Part shown: positions 1 through 9,036 of the stretch, piece by piece | Layout: each line of letters begins with the position of its first letter | How positions within the stretch are numbered: position 1 is the first letter of the stretch | From: Bacillota bacterium | GTDB lineage: Bacteria; Bacillota; Clostridia; Oscillospirales; Ruminococcaceae | Reading direction: 5' to 3' | DNA: 57,145 bases | Assembly (NCBI GenBank): GCA_023457355.1 | Contig: JAEWLW010000013.1 | Span: forward strand, 1 to 57,145 | Program-made: the position numbers and the translations under genes | Notes under the pieces: generated by a model | Databases searched by the model: none | What the model saw: the letters and a program-made list of their open reading frames with translations, nothing else | What the model was told of the DNA's origin: nothing

Positions 1-44
1 TAAACACATCTGACAAGCGTCTATCATCCTAAGGAGGAACCAAA

Positions 45-275
45 ATGATTTTTGATAAGGTAAGGGATATCCTTGCTGAGCAGTTGGATATCGATGAGGA
101 TCTTATCACCTCAGAATCCTCAATCGTAGATGACCTCGGCGCAGATTCGCTGGATATCGTCGATCTCGTCATGAGCCTTGAGGACGAGTTCGATACTGAA
201 ATTCCTGACGAAGCCATCGAGAACATCAAAACGGTTGGCGACATCGTGCATTACATCGAAGAGACCCTGGCATAA
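45..275 (+). CDS. acpP: Acyl carrier protein
   Basis: This 76-residue acidic protein carries growing acyl chains on a 4'-phosphopantetheine arm during type II fatty acid synthesis in the cytoplasm. The attachment motif DSLD is present with Ser35 as the modified residue, and the length and acidic four-helix pattern are normal for the family. A strong ribosome site (AAGGAGG, about 31-37) precedes the ATG. The gene ends just before a clean terminator, so it is the last gene of whatever lies to the left; other fatty-acid genes may be outside the window. The identification is very secure. Confidence 0.97.
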   Translation: MIFDKVRDILAEQLDIDEDLITSESSIVDDLGADSLDIVDLVMSLEDEFDTEIPDEAIENIKTVGDIVHYIEETLA

Positions 276-295
276 CTAAACCGCGGTACCCTTTT

Positions 296-326
296 AAAAC
301 CCGTCTTTCACCGAAAGACGGGTTTT
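296..326 (+). terminator. Rho-independent terminator after acpP
   Basis: A 13-nt arm (AAAACCCGTCTTT) pairs with its exact complement across a short loop, and the 3' arm ends in a T-run. It separates acpP from proS. Confidence 0.85.
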
Positions 327-340
327 CTGTAATGGGCAGC

Positions 341-369
341 TTGCTTTTTGTTGTGCCAAAACGTATAAT
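341..369 (+). promoter_or_regulatory. Sigma-A type promoter of proS
   Basis: TTGCTT at 341-346 and TATAAT at 364-369 are separated by exactly 17 nt, followed about 20 nt later by the AGGAGG of proS. The -10 is a consensus match and the -35 matches four of six positions. Confidence 0.65.
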
Positions 370-406
370 AATTGGGTATATGGCTCTTTAAGGAGGAAAA
401 TCTGAA

Positions 407-1846
407 GTGGCGGATAATAAAAAGAAACTGGTGGAGGACATCACCCCCATGGATGTCGACTTTGCCAAATGGTATACCGATATCGTCAGAAAGGCTGACC
501 TTGCCGATTATTCCAGCGTGCGCGGTTGCATGATTGTACGTCCCTATGGCACAGCTATCTGGGAAAATATTAAAAATCTGCTGGACGGCATGTTCAAGGA
601 AACCGGTCATGAGAACGTCATGATGCCCATGTTCATTCCCGAAAGTCTGTTGCAGCGCGAGAAGGACCATGTGGAAGGCTTTGCGCCCGAAGTGGCATGG
701 GTTACCCATGGCGGCACCGAAGAGCTGACGGAGCGCCTTTGCGTGCGCCCGACCTCCGAGACACTGTTCTGCGAGCATTTTGCCAAGGTTTGCAACTCCT
801 ACCGCGACCTGCCCATGCTGTATAACCAGTGGTGCTCGGTCTGCCGGTGGGAAAAGACCACCCGTCCGTTTTTGCGCACCGCTGAATTCTGGTGGCAGGA
901 GGGGCACACCATCCACGAAACCGCCGAAGAAGCCATGCAGGAAACCGAACAGCAACTCGACTGTTATGCGCGGCTTTGTGAGGAGTTCCTCGCTATCCCC
1001 GTCATCAAAGGCAGAAAAACCGACAAGGAAAAATTTGCGGGCGCTGAGCGCACCTATACGATAGAGGCCATGATGCACGATGGCAAGGCGCTGCAGTCCG
1101 GCACGTCACACTATTTTGGCGACGGCTTTGCCAAGGCGTTTGACATCACGTTCCAGGGCCGTGACAACAAGCTGCAACACCCGCACGAGACTTCGTGGGG
1201 GATGTCCACCCGCATTATCGGCGCCATCATCATGACGCACGGCGACGACAACGGCCTGGTGCTGCCGCCCGCCATTGCCCCTTGGCAGGCTGTGATCGTA
1301 CCCGTGGCCCAGCACAAGCCCGGCGTGCTTGAAGCCGCCAGGGAATTAAAGCAGCAGCTTTCCGGCGTATGCCGTGTCAAGCTGGACACTTCCGACAACT
1401 CCCCCGGCTGGAAATTTGCCGAGTATGAGATGAAGGGCGTGCCGCTGCGCATTGAGCTGGGCCCCAAGGACATTGAACAGGGTCAGTGCGTCGTGGTCAC
1501 CCGCCACAATCGCGAAAAACACTTCATCCCGTTGGCCGAACTGAATGCTCAAATTCCCATACTGCTTCAAAAGGTGCGCGACGGCATCTACCAGCTGGCA
1601 CTGGATAACCGGGAGAACAGGACCTACACCGCCGCCACAATGGAAGAAATCATGGCCTTTTCAGCCGAGAAAAGCGGTTTTCTCAAAACCATGTGGTGCG
1701 GCAGCCTCGCGTGTGAGATGGCGATGAAGGATAAGGCCGGGCTTTCCTCCCGCTGCATGCCCTTCGAGCAGGAACCGCTTGGCGATGTCTGCCCCATCTG
1801 CGGAAAAAAGGCTACCGCCATGGTGGTATGGGGCAGAGCTTATTAA
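407..1846 (+). CDS. proS: Prolyl-tRNA synthetase, archaeal/eukaryotic-like type
   Basis: Charges tRNA-Pro with proline. The 479-residue length, the class II catalytic core (RPTSETLF near residue 114) and a C-terminal zinc-ribbon-like end (CPIC near residue 464) mark the shorter ProS form without the editing insertion found in the E. coli-type enzyme. The start is GTG at 407, placed 10 nt after AGGAGG (391-396). It is transcribed alone between the acpP terminator and a strong hairpin at 1866. This ProS type is common in Clostridia, so it is not evidence of recent transfer. Confidence 0.95.
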   Translation: MADNKKKLVEDITPMDVDFAKWYTDIVRKADLADYSSVRGCMIVRPYGTAIWENIKNLLDGMFKETGHENVMMPMFIPESLLQREKDHVEGFAPEVAWVTHGGTEELTERLCVRPTSETLFCEHFAKVCNSYRDLPMLYNQWCSVCRWEKTTRPFLRTAEFWWQEGHTIHETAEEAMQETEQQLDCYARLCEEFLAIPVIKGRKTDKEKFAGAERTYTIEAMMHDGKALQSGTSHYFGDGFAKAFDITFQGRDNKLQHPHETSWGMSTRIIGAIIMTHGDDNGLVLPPAIAPWQAVIVPVAQHKPGVLEAARELKQQLSGVCRVKLDTSDNSPGWKFAEYEMKGVPLRIELGPKDIEQGQCVVVTRHNREKHFIPLAELNAQIPILLQKVRDGIYQLALDNRENRTYTAATMEEIMAFSAEKSGFLKTMWCGSLACEMAMKDKAGLSSRCMPFEQEPLGDVCPICGKKATAMVVWGRAY

Positions 1847-1865
1847 GAACACCCTGGTTTTATTT

Positions 1866-1895
1866 TGAGGGGCCGGTCAGTTGACCGGCCCCTCA
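1866..1895 (+). terminator. Strong hairpin after proS
   Basis: Two perfect 14-nt arms with a 2-nt loop form a very stable GC-rich hairpin just after the proS stop codon. It lacks a clear 3' T-run (a T-rich stretch lies before it instead), so it may act as a terminator or as an RNA 3'-end stabiliser. Confidence 0.6.
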
Positions 1896-2382
1896 GCTTA
1901 TCGAAAAACGAACATTTTAGAAAATGTTGCACAAATCAAAAGTTTGGGGCGAGATTTTTGCTCTGCATTTTCAATTAAATCGCTTAGGCGCTTAATTGAA
2001 AATAAGCCCGCTTGTTATGCGTAAAAACGCGTAATGCGCCCCGTACTGTCGTAATCAAAGCTTGCAGGGTCTTGGTGGCGCCACAGCGTGCATCCATGCC
2101 GCCCGCTGTGATAAGCGGGTGTGAACGTGCATATGTGCGAGCAGTTTGAGCGTTCTGCGCGTCTCTTTACCGTTGAAAAAGCGCGGGTTTCCTAAACCCG
2201 CATCAAGCGACTTGTGTTTTATATAAATTGCCTGGAGCTATAACTTTATTGACGGCCCGAGGAACCGGCCGTTGGAACGGATCCTTTTTCTTTTTTGCTT
2301 ATCTGAATAACATTTTTGTGGCGCGGGTAGACTGAAAGGGTATGAGCCTATGGCTACCGATCGTTTTCAGGGAGGATTTTTA
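1896..2382. other. Long intergenic region with inverted repeats, no gene seen
   Basis: About 490 nt without a convincing open frame. It contains a short palindrome (AACATTTT AG AAAATGTT, about 1910-1927), a larger hairpin at 1967-2003, and an 11-mer (ACTTTATTGAC, 2243-2253) whose reverse complement also occurs in two other gene-free regions (22 kb and 55 kb). The texture suggests remnants of dispersed intergenic repeats rather than a coding region. Confidence 0.5.
1967..2003. repeat. Perfect 12-bp inverted repeat (hairpin)
   Basis: ATTTTCAATTAA at 1967-1978 pairs perfectly with TTAATTGAAAAT at 1992-2003. The 13-nt interval can itself add three CGC/GCG pairs around a TTAG loop. There is no neighbouring gene end, so a terminator role is unlikely. 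Confidence 0.6.
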
Positions 2383-3129
2383 ATGCTTCGTGCCATGATT
2401 CTTGTTCTTACCTTGCTGCTTGTCACCCTTTCGGCGGCTTATCTGGGTCAGGATGAACAGCTGACGCAGGTATTGCGGATGGCAAAAACGCCCGTGACCA
2501 GCATGCCCGCCGAATCGTCAGAGTCCTCTTCCAGCAGCGAACCGCCACCCGAATCAAAGCCTGAGCCCGCTGCTTCGCAGAGCAGCAGCACCTCGCCCCG
2601 CTTTGTTATGGACGAGCCGCTGACCAACCCCGTTCCGCCTGCCGATTCCGAAATATCGGACAGCTCCGAATCCACCAGCGACTCGCTTCCGGATCCTTCT
2701 GCCCATGCGTTACTTTACCCCGTGGAGGAAGAAAGCTCAAAGCCATACGAGCTTATTCCACCTTCCGAGGAAGAGAAGCTCGCGGCGGCCGAGCCTTATG
2801 TCAAGGAGCTCTTTGCCCTTAAGGATCGCAATGTGCGCGCTTTCGGCGAGCTGGCGGACCAAGCGCTTTCAGAATATTTGAGTATCCCCCCCGATGAGCG
2901 CTCAGCCGCTCTGCCTGCGTTGATGGAAAAATATCTGCCCCGCGCCACTGAACTTGAAAAAGAAAGCGATGCACAATCCGAGGCGATCCTGCTCAAGATG
3001 TCGGCGGCACTGGCTGCCATTGGCGCGGACGATTCCATCGTACAGGATGCACGCGCAGCCTATGAGCGTTCCAAGCAGGAACAGCTCACCCATTATACCG
3101 AGCTGTTTTCCTCCCTGCCTTCCCAATAA
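2383..3129 (+). CDS. Exported or membrane-anchored Ser-rich protein of unknown function
   Basis: A protein of about 248 residues that I do not recognise. It opens with a hydrophobic signal or anchor segment (residues 4-20), followed by a low-complexity region of about 100 residues rich in Ser, Glu and Pro, like a cell-wall-spanning linker, and a predicted helical, charged C-terminal domain of about 120 residues. The ATG at 2383 was chosen because GGAGG (2371-2375) sits 7 nt upstream; an in-frame ATG at 2350 lacks a ribosome site. The architecture suggests an extracytoplasmic protein tethered to the membrane. It converges on the lipoprotein gene to its right across a shared terminator. Confidence 0.7.
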   Translation: MLRAMILVLTLLLVTLSAAYLGQDEQLTQVLRMAKTPVTSMPAESSESSSSSEPPPESKPEPAASQSSSTSPRFVMDEPLTNPVPPADSEISDSSESTSDSLPDPSAHALLYPVEEESSKPYELIPPSEEEKLAAAEPYVKELFALKDRNVRAFGELADQALSEYLSIPPDERSAALPALMEKYLPRATELEKESDAQSEAILLKMSAALAAIGADDSIVQDARAAYERSKQEQLTHYTELFSSLPSQ

Positions 3130-3132
3130 TCT

Positions 3133-3163
3133 AAAACGCACCGGCAGTTTGCCGGTGCGTTTT
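3133..3163. terminator. Bidirectional terminator between convergent genes
   Basis: A hairpin with arms AAAACGCACCGGC / GCCGGTGCGTTTT serves both the plus-strand Ser-rich protein gene and the minus-strand lipoprotein gene. Each strand reads a T-run after the stem. Confidence 0.85.
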
Positions 3164-3165
3164 CC

Positions 3166-3903
3166 CTAATTTTCCATCGGGTGCAGGGTGAAGAGAATAT
3201 TACGATAAAGCGCCAAATTCGCGGTATCCTCAACCGGCACATCCACCTTGATGGTCATGGCATAAAACTTCTCGTTCATCTCATCATTGCACATATAGAA
3301 ACGCAGCGCGTGCTTACCGCTTTCCTTGTCGATAAACTCAAGGTAAAACGCGTTCCATCCGCCGTCAAAGGCCACACCTTTTTCGTCCACGATCAAATCA
3401 TAGCCAAAATCCTCGACAATATTTCGCTTCAATCCCTCGTAATAGGTGTCGACTGTGAAAAAGCTCGCCTTCATCTGGTTAAGCTGTTCCTCGGGGTTTG
3501 TGGTGTTATAATAAGCCGCCAAATCGGCGGGCGCCGTCGTTATAACAACCGAGCCATAAGCCTTGTTATCGGTGGCATCGTGCAAATCAAAAAGGGAATC
3601 GAAGCCACTGTCGCCCAGCCAGTTCGTGTCGGTGCCTTTCGGGAAGTTTAAACCGAAATGCGCCTTGGTAACCGATCCGCTGCGCGGCTCATAATCCATC
3701 GTAAACAGCGGGTCTTCAATTTGATTAAAAACAAACCGGCCATCTTGAACATGATTTTCTGTCCCGTCCGGGGAACTGCTTACAGCCGCCGAGGAAGAAG
3801 GTGCGGCTGATGAAGACGATATCGTCGAAGAGCCGGAGGGCGCAGATTGGCAGGAAGCCAACAACACCATCGCCAGCAGCAGGATAACGCCTTTTTTTAT
3901 CAT
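3166..3903 (-). CDS. Putative lipoprotein of unknown function
   Basis: A 245-residue protein with a textbook lipoprotein signal: MIKK, a hydrophobic stretch, then the lipobox LLASC with the lipidated Cys at residue 18. A Ser/Pro/Ala-rich linker of about 30 residues follows. The mature domain (about residues 50-245) is mixed alpha/beta with no motif I recognise. It is probably anchored to the outer face of the membrane. A GGAGAG ribosome site lies about 5 nt before the ATG. It is a single-gene unit. Confidence 0.75.
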   Translation of the reverse strand: MIKKGVILLLAMVLLASCQSAPSGSSTISSSSAAPSSSAAVSSSPDGTENHVQDGRFVFNQIEDPLFTMDYEPRSGSVTKAHFGLNFPKGTDTNWLGDSGFDSLFDLHDATDNKAYGSVVITTAPADLAAYYNTTNPEEQLNQMKASFFTVDTYYEGLKRNIVEDFGYDLIVDEKGVAFDGGWNAFYLEFIDKESGKHALRFYMCNDEMNEKFYAMTIKVDVPVEDTANLALYRNILFTLHPMEN

Positions 3904-4020
3904 ATAAATCTCTCCGTTTCAATTCGGTTTATATTCGCTTTCTTATTATACGACAGTTTACGCGATTTGAACAGGATAATTATAGTGAAAGAGATGGATA
4001 AAAAGTAAAACTATCGTTAA

Positions 4021-4055
4021 AAAAGCACAGAAAGGAAAAACCCTTCTGTGCTTTT
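4021..4055 (-). terminator. Terminator of the heat-shock operon
   Basis: Arms AAAAGCACAGAA and TTCTGTGCTTTT flank a short loop just after the dnaJ stop. In the minus direction the stem is followed by a T-rich tract. Confidence 0.85.
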
Positions 4056-4067
4056 ATCCAATTTAAA

Positions 4068-5219
4068 TCAAGCGTTATCGCCGCGCATCGATTCTTTTAT
4101 GCGGTCAAAAAAGCTCTTGCGCTTTTCATAATTGCGGTCAGAGAGCGTGCCTTCAAAATCGCGCAGCGCCTGCTTCTGTTTATTATTCAGCGATTTGGGC
4201 ACCTCAACGGTCACGCGCACAAACTGGTCGCCCTTGCCGCGCCCGTTGATATAAGGTACACCGCGCCCTTTGAGGCGGAATACCGTTTGGGGCTGCGTAC
4301 CCTCGGGAACAGTGTACTTCACCTTGCCCTCAAGCGTCGGGACGGTGATCTCATCGCCCAGCGCCGCCTGCATAAACGTAATCGGAATGTCGCACCAGAC
4401 ATCATAGCCGTCGCGCTCAAAAACAGGATCCGGCCGCACCGAAACGGTGATGTTGGCATCGCCCGCCGGGCCGCCGTTTAAGCCCGCGTCACCCTGGCCG
4501 CGCAGCGTAAAGGTCTGGCCGTGGTTAATGCCTGCCGGCACCGTCACCGTCAGCTTGCGCTGTTTTCTCACCCGTCCCTGGCCGCTGCAATCGGGGCAGG
4601 GGTCTTTGATAACCTTGCCCTTACCGCCGCAATGCGGGCAGGTTTTTTGCACCTGCATCGTCCCAAGCATGGTGCGTTCGGTGGCGCGAATGCTTCCTGT
4701 ACCGCCGCAGGTGGGGCAGACGTCGGGGCTGGTGCCCTTCTTTGCGCCTGAACCGGCGCAAGTCTCGCAGGTCTCCATGTGCGGTATTGAGATATCCTTA
4801 TGGCAGCCAAGCGCCGCCTCTTCAAAAGAAAGCGACAGTGTCAGCCCAATATCCCGGCCGCGGATCGGCCCATTGGGGTTTCGGGTGCGGGTTGACCCGC
4901 CGAAGCCGCCAAAAAAACTGCCGAACAGATCGCCTAAATCTATGTCCTCAAAACCGCCGCCAAAGCCGCCGGCCCCTGCGCCGTAGCTGGGGTCCACTCC
5001 CGCGTGGCCAAACTGGTCATAGCGGGCGCGTTTTTGCGGGTCTGAAAGTATTTCATAAGCCTCGCCGACCTCTTTGAATTTGGCTTCGGCCTTTTTATCC
5101 CCGGGGTTTACATCGGGGTGGTACTGCTTGGCCAGCTTGCGGTAGGCCTTTTTGATCTCTTCATCCGAGGCATCTTTGGATACGCCCAGCACCTCGTAAA
5201 AATCCTTCTTCTCCGCCAA
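4068..5219 (-). CDS. dnaJ: Chaperone protein DnaJ (Hsp40)
   Basis: Co-chaperone that delivers unfolded substrates to DnaK and stimulates its ATPase. The 383-residue protein shows the full type I layout: a J domain with HPD at about residue 34, a Gly/Phe-rich linker (about 75-115), four CxxCxGxG-type zinc repeats (about 145-215) and the C-terminal substrate-binding domains. The start is TTG at 5217-5219. Upstream in-frame codons soon reach a stop, and a GGGAG ribosome site lies about 10 nt before the TTG, so the non-ATG start looks real. It is the last gene of the hrcA-grpE-dnaK-dnaJ operon. Confidence 0.97.
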   Translation of the reverse strand: MAEKKDFYEVLGVSKDASDEEIKKAYRKLAKQYHPDVNPGDKKAEAKFKEVGEAYEILSDPQKRARYDQFGHAGVDPSYGAGAGGFGGGFEDIDLGDLFGSFFGGFGGSTRTRNPNGPIRGRDIGLTLSLSFEEAALGCHKDISIPHMETCETCAGSGAKKGTSPDVCPTCGGTGSIRATERTMLGTMQVQKTCPHCGGKGKVIKDPCPDCSGQGRVRKQRKLTVTVPAGINHGQTFTLRGQGDAGLNGGPAGDANITVSVRPDPVFERDGYDVWCDIPITFMQAALGDEITVPTLEGKVKYTVPEGTQPQTVFRLKGRGVPYINGRGKGDQFVRVTVEVPKSLNNKQKQALRDFEGTLSDRNYEKRKSFFDRIKESMRGDNA

Positions 5220-5314
5220 ATCGCATCATCTCCCTTCTGATGCACAAACAGGGGTCAAGGCCCTTGGCGTAACTTGTCGTCAAAGGCCTTTTCCTCTATG
5301 TGCTTTTTAATGAT

Positions 5315-7144
5315 TTATTCAGCGTCCTTAAAATCGGCGTCAACAAAATCCGCATTCTGGCTGCCGCCGCCCTGCTCGCCGCCGGTGGGGTCCTGCGCGG
5401 CCTGCGAAGCCTGTGCGGCCTTGTAAATCTTCTCAGACATTTCAGCAAACTTTTTGGACAACGACTCGGTACCGGTCCTGATCAGCTCGTTGTCGGTGCC
5501 CTTGAGCGCTTCTTTCAGCGCGTTAAGCTTCTGCTCAACCTCCGCCTTATCGGCAGCGTCAACCTTATCGCCCAGCTCGGAGAGTGCCTGCTCGGTCTGA
5601 TAAACCAGCTGGTCGGCGTTGTTGCGGGTGTCGGCCTCGTCGCGGCGGCGCTTATCCTCTTCAGCGAACTGCTCCGCTTCCTTAACGGCCTTCTCGATGT
5701 CGTCCTTGGACATATTGGTGGAGGAAGAAATCGTGATGTTCTGTTCCTTGCCGGTGCCCTTATCCTTTGCCGAAACGTGCACGATGCCGTTGGCGTCAAT
5801 GTCGAAGGTGACCTCAATCTGCGGCACGCCACGGCGGGCGGGCAGAATGCCATCCAGCTTAAAGAGGCCCAGCGTCTTGTTGCCGGAAGCCATCTCGCGC
5901 TCGCCCTGCAGCACATGTACCTCAACGGAGGTCTGGTTGTCGGCGGCGGTGGAGAAAACCTGGCTCTTCTTAGTCGGAATGGTGGTGTTGCGTTCGATGA
6001 TCTTGGTGAAGACGCCGCCCATCGTCTCAATGCCCAGGGACAGCGGGGTCACGTCGAGCAGCAGCAAGCCCTTGACGTCGCCGCCGAGCACACCGCCCTG
6101 AATGGCAGCGCCTACTGCGACACATTCGTCGGGATTGATACCCTTGAACGGCTCCTTACCGATGAAGCTCTTGACAGCGTCAAGCACGGCGGGAATTCTG
6201 GAAGAGCCGCCAACCATGAGCACTTTGTCAATCTGTGCGGTGGTGAGACCCGAGTCGGAAAGCGCCTGTTTAACCGGCCCCATGGTGGCCGCAACCAGAT
6301 CGGCGGTCAGCTCGTTGAACTTCGCGCGGGTAATGGACATATCCAGATGCTTCGGGCCGGTCGCGTCGGCGGTGATAAACGGCAGGTTCACCTGTGCCGT
6401 CGTCACGCCGGAAAGCTCAATCTTTGCCTTCTCCGCCGCTTCCTTCAGGCGCTGCATCGCCATTTTATCCTGAGTGAGGTCGATGCCGTTCTCCCGCTTG
6501 AAGGTGTCGGCCATATACTTGATCAGGCGGTCGTCAAAGTCGTCGCCGCCCAGGCGGTTGTTACCGGCGGTTGCCAGAACCTCCTGCACGCCGTCGCCCA
6601 TCTCGATGATCGAAACGTCGAAGGTGCCGCCGCCAAGGTCATAAACCATAACCTTCTGGTCGTTTTCCTTATCGACGCCGTAAGCGAGCGCTGCCGCGGT
6701 CGGTTCGTTGATGATGCGCTTGACTTCCAAGCCCGCGATGCGGCCCGCATCCTTGGTGGCCTGGCGCTGCGCGTCGGTGAAGTAAGCCGGAACGGTGATG
6801 ACCGCATCGGTGACCGGCTGGCCCAGATAAGCTTCGGCGTCGGTCTTCAGCTTTTGCAGAATCATGGCCGAAATTTCCTGGGGGGTGTATTTTTTGCCAT
6901 CGATGGAAACGGCGTGGTCCGAACCCATCTTACGCTTAATAGAGCTGATTGTTTTGTCGGGGTTGGTGATAGCCTGGCGCTTTGCGACCTGGCCGACCAT
7001 GCGCTCGCCGGTTTTGGAAAACGCGACAACCGAAGGCGTTGTTCTGGCGCCTTCCGCGTTCGCAATAACAACCGGCTCGCCGCCTTCCATAACGGCTACA
7101 CAAGAATTTGTCGTTCCAAGGTCAATGCCGATAATCTTTCCCAT
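5315..7144 (-). CDS. dnaK: Chaperone protein DnaK (Hsp70)
   Basis: ATP-dependent cytoplasmic chaperone. The 609-residue protein begins with the Hsp70 signature GIDLGTTNSCVAV (residues 5-17), has DLGGGTFDVSI in the nucleotide-binding domain (about 170) and VGGSSRIPAV (about 307), and ends in a Gln/Gly-rich tail finishing DADFKDAE. A strong GAGGAGG precedes the ATG. As in other Gram-positives it lacks the roughly 24-residue insertion in the ATPase domain seen in Proteobacteria. It is the third gene of the CIRCE-controlled operon, with 95 nt to dnaJ. Confidence 0.98.
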   Translation of the reverse strand: MGKIIGIDLGTTNSCVAVMEGGEPVVIANAEGARTTPSVVAFSKTGERMVGQVAKRQAITNPDKTISSIKRKMGSDHAVSIDGKKYTPQEISAMILQKLKTDAEAYLGQPVTDAVITVPAYFTDAQRQATKDAGRIAGLEVKRIINEPTAAALAYGVDKENDQKVMVYDLGGGTFDVSIIEMGDGVQEVLATAGNNRLGGDDFDDRLIKYMADTFKRENGIDLTQDKMAMQRLKEAAEKAKIELSGVTTAQVNLPFITADATGPKHLDMSITRAKFNELTADLVAATMGPVKQALSDSGLTTAQIDKVLMVGGSSRIPAVLDAVKSFIGKEPFKGINPDECVAVGAAIQGGVLGGDVKGLLLLDVTPLSLGIETMGGVFTKIIERNTTIPTKKSQVFSTAADNQTSVEVHVLQGEREMASGNKTLGLFKLDGILPARRGVPQIEVTFDIDANGIVHVSAKDKGTGKEQNITISSSTNMSKDDIEKAVKEAEQFAEEDKRRRDEADTRNNADQLVYQTEQALSELGDKVDAADKAEVEQKLNALKEALKGTDNELIRTGTESLSKKFAEMSEKIYKAAQASQAAQDPTGGEQGGGSQNADFVDADFKDAE

Positions 7145-7249
7145 AGTAATTTCCTCCTCAATCTATCACAGATGTTTCTTTACAAAACTAATGTTATCTG
7201 AAACGGCTTAACGCCGTGCTCAAATCGGTTTGGGTATTTGCTTGAGCTT

Positions 7250-7837
7250 CTAATTTGCCACCTTGACCATCGCGTGGCGGATGATGCGCTCCCCCATCTG
7301 ATAACCCTTTTGGAAAACTTCGACAACCGTCTCATTCTCAACACCATCATCCTCAACATGCATTACCGCGTTGTGGCGGTTGGGGTCAAACGCCTCGCCC
7401 GGTTCGCCGAATTTTTCAACCTTGAGTTTGGAGAAAGCATCCATCAGCGACTGGTAAGTCATCTCGGTCCCCTTTTTATATTCAGCGTCGGCGCATTCGG
7501 CGGCCAGCGCCCGCTCAAAATTATCGGCGACGGCAAGAAACGCGGTAGCGGCGGCGGCGGTCGCTTCAGGATAGATGGCGTCACGCTCGCGCTGGCTGCG
7601 CTTTCTGAAGTTATCGTACTCCGCCATCAGCCGAAGGTATTTATCGTTGAGCGCCGCATAGTCGTCCTGCAGCTTTTCAAGCTCGGTTTTTTCCGGTTTT
7701 TTTTCATCTTTAATCTCCTGGGCCGCGTTGCCTTTTTCCGCACTCTTCTCTTTAGCCGCCGCTTCATTTTCAGCCGGCGCGGTGTTCTGCTCCATCTCCT
7801 CCGCCTGCTGCGGCGTCGCCTTCTCCTTATCTGCCAT
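7250..7837 (-). CDS. grpE: Nucleotide exchange factor GrpE
   Basis: Releases ADP from DnaK so that substrate can cycle. The 195-residue protein has a long charged, Ala/Glu/Lys-rich N-terminal region (residues 1-60), a coiled-coil helix with DNFRKRSQRERD (about 95-110), and the conserved C-terminal beta domain with HNAVMHVED (about 155) and ending in AMVKVAN. The ATG follows GGAGGGG. It sits between hrcA and dnaK in the usual Firmicute order. Confidence 0.96.
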   Translation of the reverse strand: MADKEKATPQQAEEMEQNTAPAENEAAAKEKSAEKGNAAQEIKDEKKPEKTELEKLQDDYAALNDKYLRLMAEYDNFRKRSQRERDAIYPEATAAAATAFLAVADNFERALAAECADAEYKKGTEMTYQSLMDAFSKLKVEKFGEPGEAFDPNRHNAVMHVEDDGVENETVVEVFQKGYQMGERIIRHAMVKVAN

Positions 7838-7863
7838 GTGTTTCCCCTCCGATATTTGTTTTG

Positions 7864-8889
7864 TTACGCATTGTAGGTCTCGCTTAAAAGCATGCCTAAC
7901 GTCTCTGCGAAATATTCCAGATGCGGTATCAGTCCCGCGTAATCCATTCTTGTCGGCCCAACGATGCCGATGGCGCCCGCCGCGCTTTGCCCGATATTAT
8001 AGCGTGCGATAATCACCGAGCTGTCCGCCAGCTGGCTGGCGGCCGACTCATGCCCGATCATAATTTGAACCGGCGCGCCGGAATCGCCAATCAAATTCAG
8101 CATTTCACGGCGGTGCTCAATAAAGCTCAGCAGGTCATAGGCGCCCGGCGTGAGCTCGGTATATTCCAGCAGATTGATAACGCCCTTTGTAAAGTACTGC
8201 CCTTCGTTAATCTCCCGAACCAGATCGTACAGCGCCGCAAAAACCGGCATAAACAGCCGCGCGTATTCGCCTAATGAAACACTGACGGCACTGATATAGG
8301 AAGAGGTAATATCCTCAAGGCTTCGCCCCACAAGCCGGGTTTCCGCAAAGTTGATGAAAAAATCGATAATCGGCTGGGTGACGTTAAAATCCACCCGGCA
8401 GACCTTGTTTTTTATAACGCCCGAAGACGCGATGAGCAGAATAACCACTGTGCGCGGCCCTGCGGGGATAATCTCAATGCGCCGTACCGTGACGGTTGCC
8501 GGAATCATCGTGGTGGAGATGGTCGCCAATCGGGTCACTTCGGCCAGAGCAGCCGCGGCGTCCTCCAAAAGCTGGTCCGGGTCCGCGTTTCGCACGTTAA
8601 AAAGCGCGTCGATCTCAGCGCGTTCAACGGCGCTTAACGGGCGGGTTTTCATCATCTCGTCAATGTAAAGCCGATAACCCATGTGCGTGGGCACCCGGCC
8701 TGACGACGTGTGGGGCTGCTCCAGATAGCCCGCTTCTTCAAGCGTCACCATATCATTGCGGATAGTCGCAGAAGAAACCGTGTTTTGCATCGCATGCGCC
8801 ACATATTTTGAGCCTACCGGTTCGCCCGTGCGAATGAACTGTTCGACAACCGCTTCAAGAATAAGCATCTTGCGTCTGTCCAATGCCAT
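7864..8889 (-). CDS. hrcA: Heat-inducible transcription repressor HrcA
   Basis: Represses class I heat-shock genes by binding the CIRCE element; active repressor depends on GroEL. The 341-residue protein has an N-terminal winged helix (SSATIRNDMVTLEEAGYL, about 43-60) and the HrcA GAF-like domain, with GPTRMDYAGLIPHLEYF near the C terminus. I place the start at the ATG at 8887-8889 (MALDRRK), preceded by AAGGGGG. A longer frame to 8952 would begin inside CIRCE and is unlikely to be translated. First gene of its own regulated operon. Confidence 0.96.
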   Translation of the reverse strand: MALDRRKMLILEAVVEQFIRTGEPVGSKYVAHAMQNTVSSATIRNDMVTLEEAGYLEQPHTSSGRVPTHMGYRLYIDEMMKTRPLSAVERAEIDALFNVRNADPDQLLEDAAAALAEVTRLATISTTMIPATVTVRRIEIIPAGPRTVVILLIASSGVIKNKVCRVDFNVTQPIIDFFINFAETRLVGRSLEDITSSYISAVSVSLGEYARLFMPVFAALYDLVREINEGQYFTKGVINLLEYTELTPGAYDLLSFIEHRREMLNLIGDSGAPVQIMIGHESAASQLADSSVIIARYNIGQSAAGAIGIVGPTRMDYAGLIPHLEYFAETLGMLLSETYNA

Positions 8890-8935
8890 TGGTAAGCCCC
8901 CTTTATCTGGGTAAAAGTCTCCCCGATTTTGAATT

Positions 8936-8962
8936 TTAGCACTCTTGATCATTGAGTGCTAA
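8936..8962 (-). promoter_or_regulatory. CIRCE operator (HrcA binding site)
   Basis: Perfect consensus TTAGCACTC, 9 nt, GAGTGCTAA. It lies a few bases downstream of the hrcA promoter, the position expected for repression of the hrcA-grpE-dnaK-dnaJ operon. Confidence 0.98.
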
Positions 8963-8966
8963 ATGT

Positions 8967-8995
8967 ACTTTATCATTATCGCCCCTTATTGTCAA
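8967..8995 (-). promoter_or_regulatory. Sigma-A promoter of the hrcA operon
   Basis: On the minus strand TTGACA (8990-8995) and TAAAGT (8967-8972) are separated by 17 nt, directly upstream of CIRCE. Confidence 0.8.
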
Positions 8996-9036
8996 GTGCT
9001 TTCATAAATTATTTACATTGTTCTCAAATAATATGA

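Noticed and set aside
2090..2250. CRISPR array or tandem repeats in the long gaps
   Set aside because: No regularly spaced direct repeats were found in this or any other gap.
5300..7201. A 633-codon plus-strand open frame opposite dnaK
   Set aside because: It is the antisense shadow of dnaK, has no ribosome site, and its protein has no recognisable domain while the minus strand encodes a full Hsp70.
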